DNA of 64,000 nucleotides from contig NZ_CP118632.1 of NCBI RefSeq assembly GCF_028993615.1, positions 1,674,001 through 1,738,000 on the forward strand, written 5' to 3'. The notes beneath the pieces are model-generated. The model saw only the letters and a list, made by a program, of their open reading frames with translations. It did no database searches and had not been told where the DNA came from. Position numbers and translations under genes: made by a program. Source of the DNA: Herbaspirillum sp. WKF16. Its GTDB lineage: Bacteria; Pseudomonadota; Gammaproteobacteria; Burkholderiales; Burkholderiaceae_D. Below are positions 56,256 to 64,000 of the stretch, one piece after another; position 1 is the first letter of the stretch; every line of letters begins with the position of its first letter.

Positions 56256-56792
56256 ATGAAATCCATGAGCACCGCAATCATCCGTCTCCTGCGCCGTTGC
56301 GCCGCCACCGCGGGCGCGCTGGTCGCCGCCGTGGCCATGTTCGGCTGCGACCGCAACGGCAATCCCATCGAAGAATTCGGCCTGGACAAGCTGCAAAAGG
56401 GCGTGTCCACCGAGGCCGACGTGCGCGGCGTGATGGGCCAGCCCGACACCGTCTGGGACGACGGCAACGGCGCCCGCACGCTCGAATACCCCAAGGGCCC
56501 GGAGGGTATCCGCACCTGGATGTTCGCCATCGGCGCCTCCGGCACCCTGATCGATTACCGCCAGGTCCTGACCCAGGAGCATTTCGACGGCATCCGCCCC
56601 GGCATGAGCGCCGACCAGGTCCGCCGCCAGTTCGGCCGGCCGCGCAGCGTGGCGCAATTCACCCGCAAGAACGAGGAAGTGTGGGACTGGAAATACCGCT
56701 ACGTGCATGAAGACCGGCTGTTCAACGTGCATTTCGACCTCGCCACCAGGCAGGTGGTGCGCACCTCGATCTCGGAGATTTCCGGGCGCTGA
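56256..56792 (+). CDS. SmpA/OmlA (BamE-like) domain lipoprotein
   Basis: A 178-residue lipoprotein. A basic N-terminus and hydrophobic core lead to the lipobox Met-Phe-Gly-Cys; Asp directly after the Cys would favour inner-membrane retention by the Lol rule. Two BamE-like repeats are visible: Leu-Gln-Lys-Gly-Val-Ser-Thr-Glu-Ala-Asp-Val (about 46-56) and Ile-Arg-Pro-Gly-Met-Ser-Ala-Asp-Gln-Val (about 112-121). It is not the canonical BamE. It is divergent from DUF3460. Confidence 0.8.
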   Translation: MKSMSTAIIRLLRRCAATAGALVAAVAMFGCDRNGNPIEEFGLDKLQKGVSTEADVRGVMGQPDTVWDDGNGARTLEYPKGPEGIRTWMFAIGASGTLIDYRQVLTQEHFDGIRPGMSADQVRRQFGRPRSVAQFTRKNEEVWDWKYRYVHEDRLFNVHFDLATRQVVRTSISEISGR

Positions 56793-56829
56793 GAGGAGGG
56801 GCGAGATCGAAAGCCCCTTTTGGAGTACT

Positions 56830-56852
56830 CAAATCCCCGTTAAGGGGATTTG
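56830..56852. terminator. Hairpin between convergent genes
   Basis: caaatcccc (56830-56838) pairs with ggggatttg (56844-56852) around gttaa. It lies between the OmlA-like gene (+) and the Na/Pi cotransporter gene (-). No strong T-tract follows. Confidence 0.5.
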
Positions 56853-56883
56853 TCGCCGACGCGAGCTGCCATCATGGCGGTCG

Positions 56884-58581
56884 TCACGGAGGCGAATAGT
56901 CCCCGCTGCGCGCCGCCAGTGCGCGTTCCTCTTCCTCGTCGCGACTGGTGTCCATGCGGCTGCGGCGCAGCAGGCCGGCTTCGTCCAGCACCGCGTAGGC
57001 GGTCGAGCAGAACAGCGAATGCATGCGCTTCATGTCGCTGATCAGGTCCAGGTGCAGCGAGCTGGTCTCGATGCTCTGGCGCGTCTCGCCGGCCAGGCGC
57101 ACCAGGTGGGTCTTGGCGTAGGCGCGTTCGAGGTCGCGGAAGGCTTCCTTCTCGGCCAAGAGCTTCTGGGCGCTGCGCAGGTCGCCTTCCAGGAACACCG
57201 ACAGGCCCAGCTGCAGGCTGGCCAGCAGGCGCGCGTGCATCTCGCAGACCTCCTGCATGCCGGCGTCCGAGAAGGTGCGCTGCGGCGCGATCTTCTTGCT
57301 CTCCAACCCCTTGACGATGCGCACGATGATGTCGCCGGCCTGTTCCAGGTTGATGGTCAGCGTGATGACATCGGTCCAGCGTCGCACTTCCTTGGCATTG
57401 AGCTCCTCACGCGAGACCCGCGCCAGGTACATCTTCACTTCGGTATAGAGCTTGTCGACGTCGTCGTCGAGCCGCCGGATCTGGCCGGCGCGGATGGTAT
57501 CGTTTACACGAATGACCGGCAAAAGGCTCAGCAGCATCTTTTCGATCAGGTCGCCGATGCGCAGCACCTCGCGCGAGGCGTTGGCCAGCGCCAGCGTGGG
57601 GGTGTCGATGGCGGCCGGATCGAGGTGGCGCGAATGGATGCCGTCGTCGTCCAGCGGGTTTTCCGGCAGCAAGCGCTCGCACAGGCGCGCCATCGGTTCC
57701 ACCAGCGGCAGCAGCAGCCCGCAGCGCACGGCGTTGTAGATCACATGGAAGGCCACCACGCCGAAGCGCAGGTCGCGGCTGAACTGCGCGATTACCAGCT
57801 CCAGGTGGTTGATGAAGGGCAGCACCACGATCGCGCCCGACAGGCGGAACAGCATGCTGCCCAGCGCCACCCGGCGTCCGGCCACGTTCTGGCTGGCCGC
57901 CGAGAGCAGGGCGGTGACGCCGCTGCCCAGGTTGGCGCCGATCACCAGGCACAGCGCCACCTTGAGCGAAATGATGCCGGACGTGGCCAGGGTCGCCGCC
58001 AGCAGCACCGCAGCCAGGCTGGAATAGGTCAGCATGGCGAACAGCGCGCCGATCAGGGTGTCGAGCAGCACGTCGCCGGTCAGCGAGGAGAACAGCACCT
58101 TGATGCCGGCCGCGTGCATCATCGGCTGGGTGGCGGCGGAGATCAGTTCCAGCGCCAGCAGGATCAGGCCCAGGCCGATCACCGCGCGCCCCAGCCGTCC
58201 GGCTGCGGTATGGCGGCGCGACAGGTAGACCACCACGCCGCCGAAGATCAGCAGCGGCGACAGCCACGACAGGTCGAAACTGAGCACCCCGGTCATCAGC
58301 GCCGTGCCGACGTCGGCGCCCAGCATGATGGCCAGCGCCGGCGTCAGGCCCACCAGCCCCTGCGCCACGAAGGAGCAGACGATGACGGCGGTGGCGTTGC
58401 TGCTCTGGACCAGGCTGGTCACGCCCACGCCGGCCGAGAACGCCAGCCAGCGCTTGCGGATGCTGGTGGAGAGGATGCGGCGCAGCTGCGCGCCGTAGAC
58501 CCGCAGCACGTCGGTGCGCACGATATGCGTGCCCCACACCAGCAGGGCCAGCGCCGACATCAGGTGCAGCAGGGTGATCAT
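56884..58581 (-). CDS. Na/Pi cotransporter family protein with PhoU-like tail
   Basis: A 565-residue protein. The membrane half has two Na/Pi repeats: Ser-Leu-Val-Gln-Ser-Ser-Asn-Ala-Thr near 57 and Ile-Gly-Ala-Asn-Leu-Gly-Ser-Gly-Val-Thr near 210. The C-terminal 200 residues are helical and PhoU-like (Leu-Asp-Asp-Asp-Val-Asp-Lys-Leu-Tyr; Leu-Glu-Gln-Ala-Gly-Asp-Ile). Such proteins export or import phosphate with sodium. ATG 58581 shares a base with the HAD gene stop; it is the last gene of a long minus-strand run. Confidence 0.9.
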   Translation of the reverse strand: MITLLHLMSALALLVWGTHIVRTDVLRVYGAQLRRILSTSIRKRWLAFSAGVGVTSLVQSSNATAVIVCSFVAQGLVGLTPALAIMLGADVGTALMTGVLSFDLSWLSPLLIFGGVVVYLSRRHTAAGRLGRAVIGLGLILLALELISAATQPMMHAAGIKVLFSSLTGDVLLDTLIGALFAMLTYSSLAAVLLAATLATSGIISLKVALCLVIGANLGSGVTALLSAASQNVAGRRVALGSMLFRLSGAIVVLPFINHLELVIAQFSRDLRFGVVAFHVIYNAVRCGLLLPLVEPMARLCERLLPENPLDDDGIHSRHLDPAAIDTPTLALANASREVLRIGDLIEKMLLSLLPVIRVNDTIRAGQIRRLDDDVDKLYTEVKMYLARVSREELNAKEVRRWTDVITLTINLEQAGDIIVRIVKGLESKKIAPQRTFSDAGMQEVCEMHARLLASLQLGLSVFLEGDLRSAQKLLAEKEAFRDLERAYAKTHLVRLAGETRQSIETSSLHLDLISDMKRMHSLFCSTAYAVLDEAGLLRRSRMDTSRDEEEERALAARSGDYSPP

Positions 58582-59372
58582 CAGTGGGCGGCCAGCAGGT
58601 GGCGGGCCAGCTCGGCGAAGCCGGCCCCGTAGGGCTGGGCCGTGATGTAGCGCGGCTCGTGCGCCAGCAGGCCGGCGAAGTCCTGGACGTTGGCCACGCC
58701 CACCGAGAGCGGGAAGTAGGCGAACATCGGCGCGTCGTTGGGCGAGTCGCCGGCGAACACGCAGCGTTCGCGCTCGGCGGCCTCGGCGATGTCCACGCCG
58801 TAGAGTTCGCGCATCATCAGGCGCGCCATCGACAGCTTGTCGTAGTCGCCGAACCAGCCGTTGACGTGGATGGAACTGATTTTTGCGGTCATTCCTTCTT
58901 CCTCCATGATCTGCACGATACGCTCGACCGCGCCGCGTCCCAGCGGCGGCACGTCCTCGCAGAAGTCGATCGCCAGGTCGTACTGGCGGCAGAACTGGTC
59001 GGACGCCACCGCGCAGCCCGGCACCTCGCGCAGGATGCGCCGGCACACCTGCTCCAGGCGGGCGGCATTGCCGCAGCGGCTTTCCTCGTCGAGCAGGTGG
59101 CGGGTGCGCAGCTTGTTGGCGGCATGGTCGCGCCACATATAAAGAGCCCCGTTTTCACCGATGATACCCTCGACCGGCCACAAGCGCGCAATCTGGTCGC
59201 ACCATCCGGCCGGCCGCCCGGTCACCGGGATCACCCGCATGCCGGCGCGCTGCAGCGTTTCCAGCGCGTCGTAGGCCAGCGCGCTGAGCTTGCCTTCGGT
59301 GGTCAGCGTATCGTCGATGTCGGTGAACACGGTGGCGATGCGCGCGTGCGGCATCTGCGCCAGCGGCTTCAT
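58581..59372 (-). CDS. HAD-superfamily (IIB) phosphatase
   Basis: A 263-residue HAD hydrolase. The nucleophile motif is Phe-Thr-Asp-Ile-Asp-Asp-Thr-Leu-Thr near 17, motif II lies in Val-Thr-Gly-Arg-Pro-Ala-Gly-Trp, and motif IV is Gly-Asp-Ser-Pro-Asn-Asp-Ala-Pro-Met-Phe. The alpha/beta cap (IIB) suggests a sugar-phosphate or similar substrate. Of two adjacent ATGs, 59372 has the better spacing to gggag; 59375 is the alternative. It overlaps the EEP gene stop and the Na/Pi start. Confidence 0.85.
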   Translation of the reverse strand: MKPLAQMPHARIATVFTDIDDTLTTEGKLSALAYDALETLQRAGMRVIPVTGRPAGWCDQIARLWPVEGIIGENGALYMWRDHAANKLRTRHLLDEESRCGNAARLEQVCRRILREVPGCAVASDQFCRQYDLAIDFCEDVPPLGRGAVERIVQIMEEEGMTAKISSIHVNGWFGDYDKLSMARLMMRELYGVDIAEAAERERCVFAGDSPNDAPMFAYFPLSVGVANVQDFAGLLAHEPRYITAQPYGAGFAELARHLLAAH

Positions 59373-60253
59373 CATGGCTCCCGCAGCGCCAGCAGTTGCG
59401 GCTGGTGGTCTGAGGATTGCGTGTGGCCGTCCACGGTGAAACCGCTTACCCAGGGCAGCAGGTCTTCGCTGGCGAAGATGAAATCGCAGGTGAAGGCTTC
59501 GGGCCACTGCTCGCGGTCATAGAGACCGACATTGATCGGGTGCGGCTGGTTCCCGTAAAGATGGCGCCAGGCGTCGACCAGGCGCGGCACATGCGGCGCG
59601 GCCTGGCCGTCGCGTCCGGCGAACGGTTCCTGCAAGCGCGCGTGCAGCGGGTCCTCGGGACGGAAGTTGAAGTCGCCGGTGAGGATGGTTTTGGTGGCGT
59701 GCGGGAAGGCGTGATAGGGCGAGCCGCGGCGGTCGGCGGCCATCTCGCTGGCGGCGCGGCCGCAGGTTTCCTCGTGGCAGCGGCGGATCGCCTCCACCTG
59801 CGCGCGGCGCTGCAGCGCGGAATAGTATTCGAGATGGGTATTCATCACCCGCACCGGGCCCAGCGGCGTATCCAGCGTCACCTCCAGCAGCGTGCGCGGC
59901 ATGCTGATCACGTTGGGATCGACCGGCCAGGGCAACTGGTGGCGCAGCACGCGCAACACCGGATAGCGCGACAACACCATATTGCCGAAGCAGCGGCGGC
60001 TGCCGTCGGGGCCGATGACGTCGACGCCGGCGATGGGCGCGGCGGTGAAGCCGGGCAACAGCCGCGCGAACTGCTCGAACTGGTTGTCGCCGGCGCTGCC
60101 GGCCAGGCCGGGCGCCGGATAATTGGCGCCGACCTCCTGCAGGCACAGCACGTCGAAATCGGCCATGGCGCGGGCGTCGCGCACGATGCGTTCAGGGTCG
60201 ACGCGGCCATCCATGCCGCGGGCCCACTGGATGTTCCAGCTGATGAGGTTCAT
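59372..60253 (-). CDS. Endonuclease/exonuclease/phosphatase (EEP) family hydrolase
   Basis: A 293-residue EEP-fold protein. The start at 60253 gives the family opening Asn-Leu-Ile-Ser-Trp-Asn-Ile-Gln-Trp. Catalytic blocks are Cys-Leu-Gln-Glu-Val, Met-Asn-Thr-His-Leu-Glu-Tyr, Thr-Gly-Asp-Phe-Asn-Phe and Ser-Ser-Asp-His-Gln-Pro. There is no signal peptide. It sits directly after the importer permeases and before a phosphatase, so a phosphodiester or other small organic phosphate is a plausible substrate; DNA is not excluded. Confidence 0.84.
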   Translation of the reverse strand: MNLISWNIQWARGMDGRVDPERIVRDARAMADFDVLCLQEVGANYPAPGLAGSAGDNQFEQFARLLPGFTAAPIAGVDVIGPDGSRRCFGNMVLSRYPVLRVLRHQLPWPVDPNVISMPRTLLEVTLDTPLGPVRVMNTHLEYYSALQRRAQVEAIRRCHEETCGRAASEMAADRRGSPYHAFPHATKTILTGDFNFRPEDPLHARLQEPFAGRDGQAAPHVPRLVDAWRHLYGNQPHPINVGLYDREQWPEAFTCDFIFASEDLLPWVSGFTVDGHTQSSDHQPQLLALREP

Positions 60254-60362
60254 AGGTCTTCCTTGCTCCGTTCGATGGTGGACTGCTTCTTGTGGCGCGG
60301 CCCGGTGGTGCGCCGCCGCGGACCTCTGCGGGTCCGTCATGCATATTGTTTATATCGTTTGT

Positions 60363-61196
60363 TCAGCGGATGCCGGCGCGCATGAACGACTGCACGAACT
60401 GGCGCTGGAACAGCAGGAAGGCCAGCAGCAGCGGCGCCGAGGTCATCAGCGTGGCGGCGGTGATGATGGACCAGTCCACGCCCTGGTCGGTGGACGAGAA
60501 CACCTGCAGTCCGACGGTGAGCGGGCGCGATTCCACCGAGTTGGTGACGATCAGCGGCCACAGGAAGTTGTTCCAGTGGGTGCTGATCGAGACCAGGCCG
60601 AAGGCGATGTAGATCGGCTTGGCCAGCGGCACGTAGACCTGCATCAGGATCTGCAGGGCGGAAGCGCCCTCCACGGTGGCGGCCTCGTCCAGCTCGCGCG
60701 GCACCGTCTTGAAAGTCTGGCGCAGCAGGAAGATACCGAAGGCCGAGGCGAAGTAGGGCAGGCCGATCGAGAGGATGGTGTCGCGCAGGCCCAGCAGGTT
60801 CATGGTGTTGTAGTTCTCCACGATCAGGATGTCGGGCATCACCATCAGCTGCAGCAGCACCAGCATGAACATCAGGTTGCTGCCGCGGAACTCGAAACGG
60901 GCGAAGGCGTAGGCCGCCAGCGTGGCCAGCACCATCTGCGCCGCCAGGATCATGGTCACCAGCAGGAAGGTGTTGAGGAAGTAGCGGGGGAAGGGCGCGG
61001 CATCCCAGGCGTTGGCGAAGTTCTTCAGCGTCAGCGGCGCGGTCAGCGAGAAGCGCGTGGCGAATTCAGCCGGGTGGAACGCGGTCCAGATCGCGTACAG
61101 CAGCGGCAGCAGCCACAGCAGGCCCAGCACCCAGGCCGACAGGGTTTCCAGCGTCCGGTTGCGTTCGCCGAAAGGATTGGAGGTCTGCGGGATCAT
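60363..61196 (-). CDS. CUT1-type ABC permease (MalG/UgpE-like)
   Basis: A 277-residue inner-membrane permease with six hydrophobic segments. The ATPase-contact loop is Glu-Ala-Ala-Thr-Val-Glu-Gly-Ala-Ser-Ala near 188. It starts within the preceding permease stop (4-bp overlap). The cargo is sugar-like or a sugar/glycerol phosphate, judging from the neighbours. Confidence 0.9.
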   Translation of the reverse strand: MIPQTSNPFGERNRTLETLSAWVLGLLWLLPLLYAIWTAFHPAEFATRFSLTAPLTLKNFANAWDAAPFPRYFLNTFLLVTMILAAQMVLATLAAYAFARFEFRGSNLMFMLVLLQLMVMPDILIVENYNTMNLLGLRDTILSIGLPYFASAFGIFLLRQTFKTVPRELDEAATVEGASALQILMQVYVPLAKPIYIAFGLVSISTHWNNFLWPLIVTNSVESRPLTVGLQVFSSTDQGVDWSIITAATLMTSAPLLLAFLLFQRQFVQSFMRAGIR

Positions 61197-62068
61197 TGGT
61201 AGTGGGTCCTGCGGTCGAGGATACGGAACTTGACGAAGGCGATGACGCCCAGCATGGCCAGCAGCACCACGGTCAGCGCGGCGGCGTAGGACGAGTCCCA
61301 GAAGGCGAAGCCGACTTCATAGATGTAGTACAGCAAGAGCGAGCTGGCATTGTCGGGCCCGCCCTTGGTCATCACCACGATATGGTCGACCAGGCGGAAG
61401 GAGTTGATCAGCGCGTTGATCAGCACGAACAGCGTGGTCGGCATCAGCAGCGGGAACTGCACCATGCGGAAATACTGCCAGCGGCTCGCGCCTTCCAGGC
61501 CGGCGGCCTCGGCCAGCACCGGCGAGATCTGCTGCAGCGCGGCCAGGTAGAAGATCATGAAGAAGCCGGCTTCCTTCCAGATCGCCACCACCATCATGGC
61601 GCCCAGCACGGTGTTCGGATTGCCCAGCCAGTTGTGCGAGGGCAGGCCGAGGGCACCGGTGAGCTGTTCCAGCAGGCCGTACTGCGGGGTGTAGAAGAAC
61701 AGCCAGATGTTGGCCACCGCGATCATCGGCAGCACGGTCGGCGTGAAGTAGGCCAGGCGCAGCAGGCCGCGGCCCATCAGGCGGTCGTTGACCCACAGCG
61801 CCATCAGGATGGCCAGCGCGATCGAGACCGGGATGGTGCCCAGCGCGAACCACAGGTTGTTGGTGAAGGCGCGCCAGAACACCGGGTCGTCGGCCATCAG
61901 CGCGTAGTTCTCCAGGCCGACGAAGACCGCCGGGTTGGCGCCCTTGGGCGTGGAGAAGAAGCTGTGCCAGAAGGTGGCCACGGCCGGGTAGTGGGTGAAG
62001 GCGACCAGCAGCGTCATGGCCGGCAACAGCAGCAGCCAGGGCGTGATGGAGGAGTGGGTTCGGTTCAT
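61193..62068 (-). CDS. CUT1-type ABC permease (MalF/UgpA-like)
   Basis: A 291-residue permease with six hydrophobic segments. The loop Glu-Ala-Ala-Gly-Leu-Glu-Gly-Ala-Ser-Arg near 193 docks to the ATPase, and the N-terminal Ser-Phe-Phe-Ser block is typical of UgpA relatives. It forms the heteromeric channel with the next gene (4-bp overlap). A stable hairpin lies between it and the binding-protein gene upstream. Confidence 0.9.
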   Translation of the reverse strand: MNRTHSSITPWLLLLPAMTLLVAFTHYPAVATFWHSFFSTPKGANPAVFVGLENYALMADDPVFWRAFTNNLWFALGTIPVSIALAILMALWVNDRLMGRGLLRLAYFTPTVLPMIAVANIWLFFYTPQYGLLEQLTGALGLPSHNWLGNPNTVLGAMMVVAIWKEAGFFMIFYLAALQQISPVLAEAAGLEGASRWQYFRMVQFPLLMPTTLFVLINALINSFRLVDHIVVMTKGGPDNASSLLLYYIYEVGFAFWDSSYAAALTVVLLAMLGVIAFVKFRILDRRTHYQ

Positions 62069-62113
62069 TTGACCTTTGCGCCGGCCGGCGAAAACGCGTT
62101 ACGGAATCGGAAC

Positions 62114-62138
62114 CCGGCCCGCCGCCTGGGCGGGCCGG
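62114..62138 (-). other. Stable GC hairpin between binding-protein and permease genes
   Basis: A 10-bp perfect stem, ccggcccgcc (62114-62123) with ggcgggccgg (62129-62138) and loop gcctg, lies 30 bp after the binding-protein stop. With no U-tract it more likely protects or processes the upstream mRNA, as in other binding-protein operons. Confidence 0.6.
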
Positions 62139-62167
62139 TTGCTGCGAGACTGCCTGGAGCGAGTTGC

Positions 62168-63460
62168 TTAGCGGCCGTAGGAACGCAGGATGCGGTCCGA
62201 CTCGCGCTGCGCGTCCTTCAACGCCGCTTCCGGCGTCTTGGTGCCGGACAGCGCCGCTTGCAGGTTGTCATTCAGGGCCTTGGTCACGCGCTGGTTGTCG
62301 TGCGTGGACAGCTCGGCCACGCCGTACTTCATCTGCTCGCGCGCCACGTCGGCCGCCGGCACTTCCTGCAGGTACTTCTTCATCTCGGCGGTGTCCCAGG
62401 CATCCTGGCGCGGCGCCACATAGCCGGTGGCGATCGACCATTGGGCCGCGCGCGCCGGCTCGGCGGCGAAGCGGATGAACTTCATCGCCGCGGCCTGCTG
62501 CTCAGGCGAGGTCTTGTTGAAGACGTAGAAGTTGCCGCCGCCGGTCGGGCTGCCCGGATGCTTGATGCCCGGCAGCATCGCCACGCCGAACGGGAACGAG
62601 GCGTTGGTGCGGATGTTGGTCAGGTTGCCGGTGGTGGTCCAGACCATGGCGGCCTTCTGCTCCAGGAAGTCCTTGGGGGTGGTGCCCCATTCGATCGAGC
62701 CGCCCGGCATGACCTTGTCCTTGGTGGTCAAGTCGACCCAGTGCTGCAGGGCCTGCACCGAACCCGGCTTGTCGAAGTAGGTCTTGGTGCCGGCGCTGTT
62801 CATCAGGATGGTGTCGTTGGACGCGGTCATGGCCTGGAACATCCAGTAGCCGAAGCCGGTCGAGGGGATCTTCACGCCCCACTGGGTGACGTTGCCCGAG
62901 GCGTCGCGCTTGGTCAGCTTCTTGGCAGCATCGACCATCTCGGTCCAGCTGGCGGGGGCCTTCTCCGGGTTCAGGCCGGCTTCCTTGAACAGGTTCTTGT
63001 TGTAGTACATGACGATGGTCGAGCGCTGGAACGGGATGCCCCAGGTCTTGCCGTCGGTCTGGCTGTTCTCCATGAAACCCTTGTAGAAGCCGTCGATCCA
63101 CTTCTTGTCCTCGGCCGACTTGGCCAGGGTGTCGATGGAGACGATGGCGTTCTCGTCGATCAGGGTGAACAGGTCGGTCGACAGCAGCACCGCCAGCGTC
63201 GGCGGGGTGCCGCTCTTGAAGGCGGTCAGCGCCTTGACGATGCTTTCCTGGTAGGTGCCGGCATAGACCGCCTTGACCTTGATGTCCGGGTTGGCCTTCT
63301 CGAAGTCGGCCACCATGCCGTCGATGGTCTTGGTGACGGCGCCGCCGACGGCGACCGGATAGTAGAAGCTGATTTCGACCGGGTTTGCGGCAAAGGCGCT
63401 GGCGCCGAAAGCGGCGCTGACGGCCAGGGCGGCCACGGATTTCAGAATTGCTCTACGCAT
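62168..63460 (-). CDS. ABC substrate-binding protein, UgpB-like (CUT1)
   Basis: A 430-residue periplasmic protein with a Sec signal (cleavage after Ala-Ser-Ala-Phe-Ala, about residue 24). Ile-Ser-Phe-Tyr-Tyr-Pro at the mature start, Phe-Lys-Ser-Gly-Thr-Pro-Pro-Thr, Tyr-Tyr-Asn-Lys-Asn-Leu-Phe-Lys-Glu-Ala-Gly-Leu and the C-terminal Ala-Leu-Lys-Asp-Ala segments parallel UgpB (sn-glycerol-3-phosphate). Other CUT1 ligands are possible. Confidence 0.87.
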   Translation of the reverse strand: MRRAILKSVAALAVSAAFGASAFAANPVEISFYYPVAVGGAVTKTIDGMVADFEKANPDIKVKAVYAGTYQESIVKALTAFKSGTPPTLAVLLSTDLFTLIDENAIVSIDTLAKSAEDKKWIDGFYKGFMENSQTDGKTWGIPFQRSTIVMYYNKNLFKEAGLNPEKAPASWTEMVDAAKKLTKRDASGNVTQWGVKIPSTGFGYWMFQAMTASNDTILMNSAGTKTYFDKPGSVQALQHWVDLTTKDKVMPGGSIEWGTTPKDFLEQKAAMVWTTTGNLTNIRTNASFPFGVAMLPGIKHPGSPTGGGNFYVFNKTSPEQQAAAMKFIRFAAEPARAAQWSIATGYVAPRQDAWDTAEMKKYLQEVPAADVAREQMKYGVAELSTHDNQRVTKALNDNLQAALSGTKTPEAALKDAQRESDRILRSYGR

Positions 63461-63541
63461 GATGCGTCTCTCCCATGAGGTTGAAGGTTGGTTGCAACTT
63501 GGCGGTTGCTATTGTTGGAGTCTCACTCTGACGTTTCTGAA

Positions 63542-64000
63542 TTACTGGGGATGACGCCGCATCCCGGTCTGCCTGTCGAAGAAATATTGATCGCCCGGGT
63601 TCCAGCCGAGCCGCACGGGGTCGCCGGCGCGCAGCGCCAGCTGGCCCGGCGCGCGCACCAGCAGGGTAGGGCCGCCGCGGCCGGCGCCGACCTGCGCGCC
63701 GACGATGGTGTCGGCGCCGAAATACTCGACCGTCTGCACTACCGCCGCCACGCCGTCATCGGCCAGGCGCACATGCTCCGGGCGCAGGCCCAGTTGCCAT
63801 TGCTGGTCGCCGACGGCGGCCGTCACCGACGGGCCGTCGCTGCCCTCGATGGCGAGGCCGCCCGCGACCGGCGCCAGCGGCAGGATGTTCATGGGCGGCG
63901 TGCCGATGAAGCGCGCGGCGAATTCGGTGGCGGGTTGGGCGTACAGCTCGGCCGGCGGCGCGTTCTGCTCGATCTTGCCGTCGCGTAGCAGGATCACCTG
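63542..64000 (-). CDS. ABC transporter ATPase, UgpC/MalK-like, C-terminal part (partial)
   Basis: The last 152 codons of an ATPase that continues beyond the window edge. The visible part holds the end of the nucleotide domain (Ile-Leu-Leu-Arg-Asp-Gly-Lys-Ile-Glu-Gln; Phe-Ile-Gly-Thr-Pro-Pro-Met-Asn) and a TOBE domain (Leu-Gly-Leu-Arg-Pro-Glu-His). Walker and signature motifs lie outside. It precedes the binding protein by 81 bp and is the likely energy subunit of this importer. Confidence 0.88.
   Translation of the reverse strand, partial: QVILLRDGKIEQNAPPAELYAQPATEFAARFIGTPPMNILPLAPVAGGLAIEGSDGPSVTAAVGDQQWQLGLRPEHVRLADDGVAAVVQTVEYFGADTIVGAQVGAGRGGPTLLVRAPGQLALRAGDPVRLGWNPGDQYFFDRQTGMRRHPQ

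Overview
The window looks like a contiguous chromosomal segment of a GC-rich betaproteobacterium, most likely Burkholderiales/Oxalobacteraceae (Herbaspirillum-like). This is inferred from gene families and gene order only (isc operon, glnA-ntrB-ntrC, prp genes with a sigma54 promoter, cysI-DUF934-cysH-cysD-cysN, DUF3460 next to scpA). No rRNA, tRNA, CRISPR array, prophage or insertion sequence was recognised. The content is mostly housekeeping, with small accessory insertions.

Layout. 1-4.0 kb: the downstream half of the Isc iron-sulfur operon (iscA end, hscB, hscA, fdx, iscX), interrupted by a LysE-type exporter gene and by a terminator-like hairpin just before hscB. 4.1-9.2 kb: an exported DUF1800/DUF1501 pair, two translationally coupled receiver proteins (LuxR type and REC-HPt), and a rhodanese. 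9.3-14.4 kb: the nitrogen module glnA - small secreted protein - ntrB - ntrC, with a clear sigma54 promoter and four NtrC-like boxes before glnA. 14.5-23.0 kb: an MHS-family transporter, prpR, and divergent prpB, prpC, a lipoprotein and prpE, with a near-perfect sigma54 promoter but no methylcitrate dehydratase gene. 23.0-31.5 kb: a GNAT enzyme, a coupled small protein, exonuclease III, two paralogous PEP-CTERM proteins, a MipA/OmpV porin-like protein, an OYE reductase, a hydrolase and pepA. 31.6-35.3 kb: lptF-lptG, a CbiX-like chelatase, a TVP38 membrane protein and a CsaA-like protein, with REP-like repeats.

35.5-43.6 kb: a sulfate assimilation block (TSUP transporter, cysI, DUF934, cysH, cysD, cysN, cobA) divergent from a CysB-type regulator. 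CysH has the Fe-S cysteines of APS reductases and no cysC is present, which fits direct APS reduction. 43.6-48.1 kb: a ClC channel and a two-gene cheZ-cheA unit without cheY or cheW. 48.6-54.2 kb: corrinoid uptake (btuB-, btuC-, btuD- and btuF-like), split by a small outer-membrane barrel gene. 54.2-56.8 kb: panC, scpA, DUF3460 and an OmlA-like lipoprotein. 56.9-64.0 kb: a long minus-strand run encoding a CUT1/Ugp-like ABC importer, an EEP-family hydrolase, a HAD phosphatase and a Na/Pi cotransporter with a PhoU-like tail, which together suggest scavenging of an organic phosphate.

Two sigma54 activators (NtrC and PrpR) are encoded beside their probable target promoters, so sigma54 control is the main regulatory theme. 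Gene starts were moved to internal codons where a signal peptide, ribosome binding site or overlap with a neighbour supported it.
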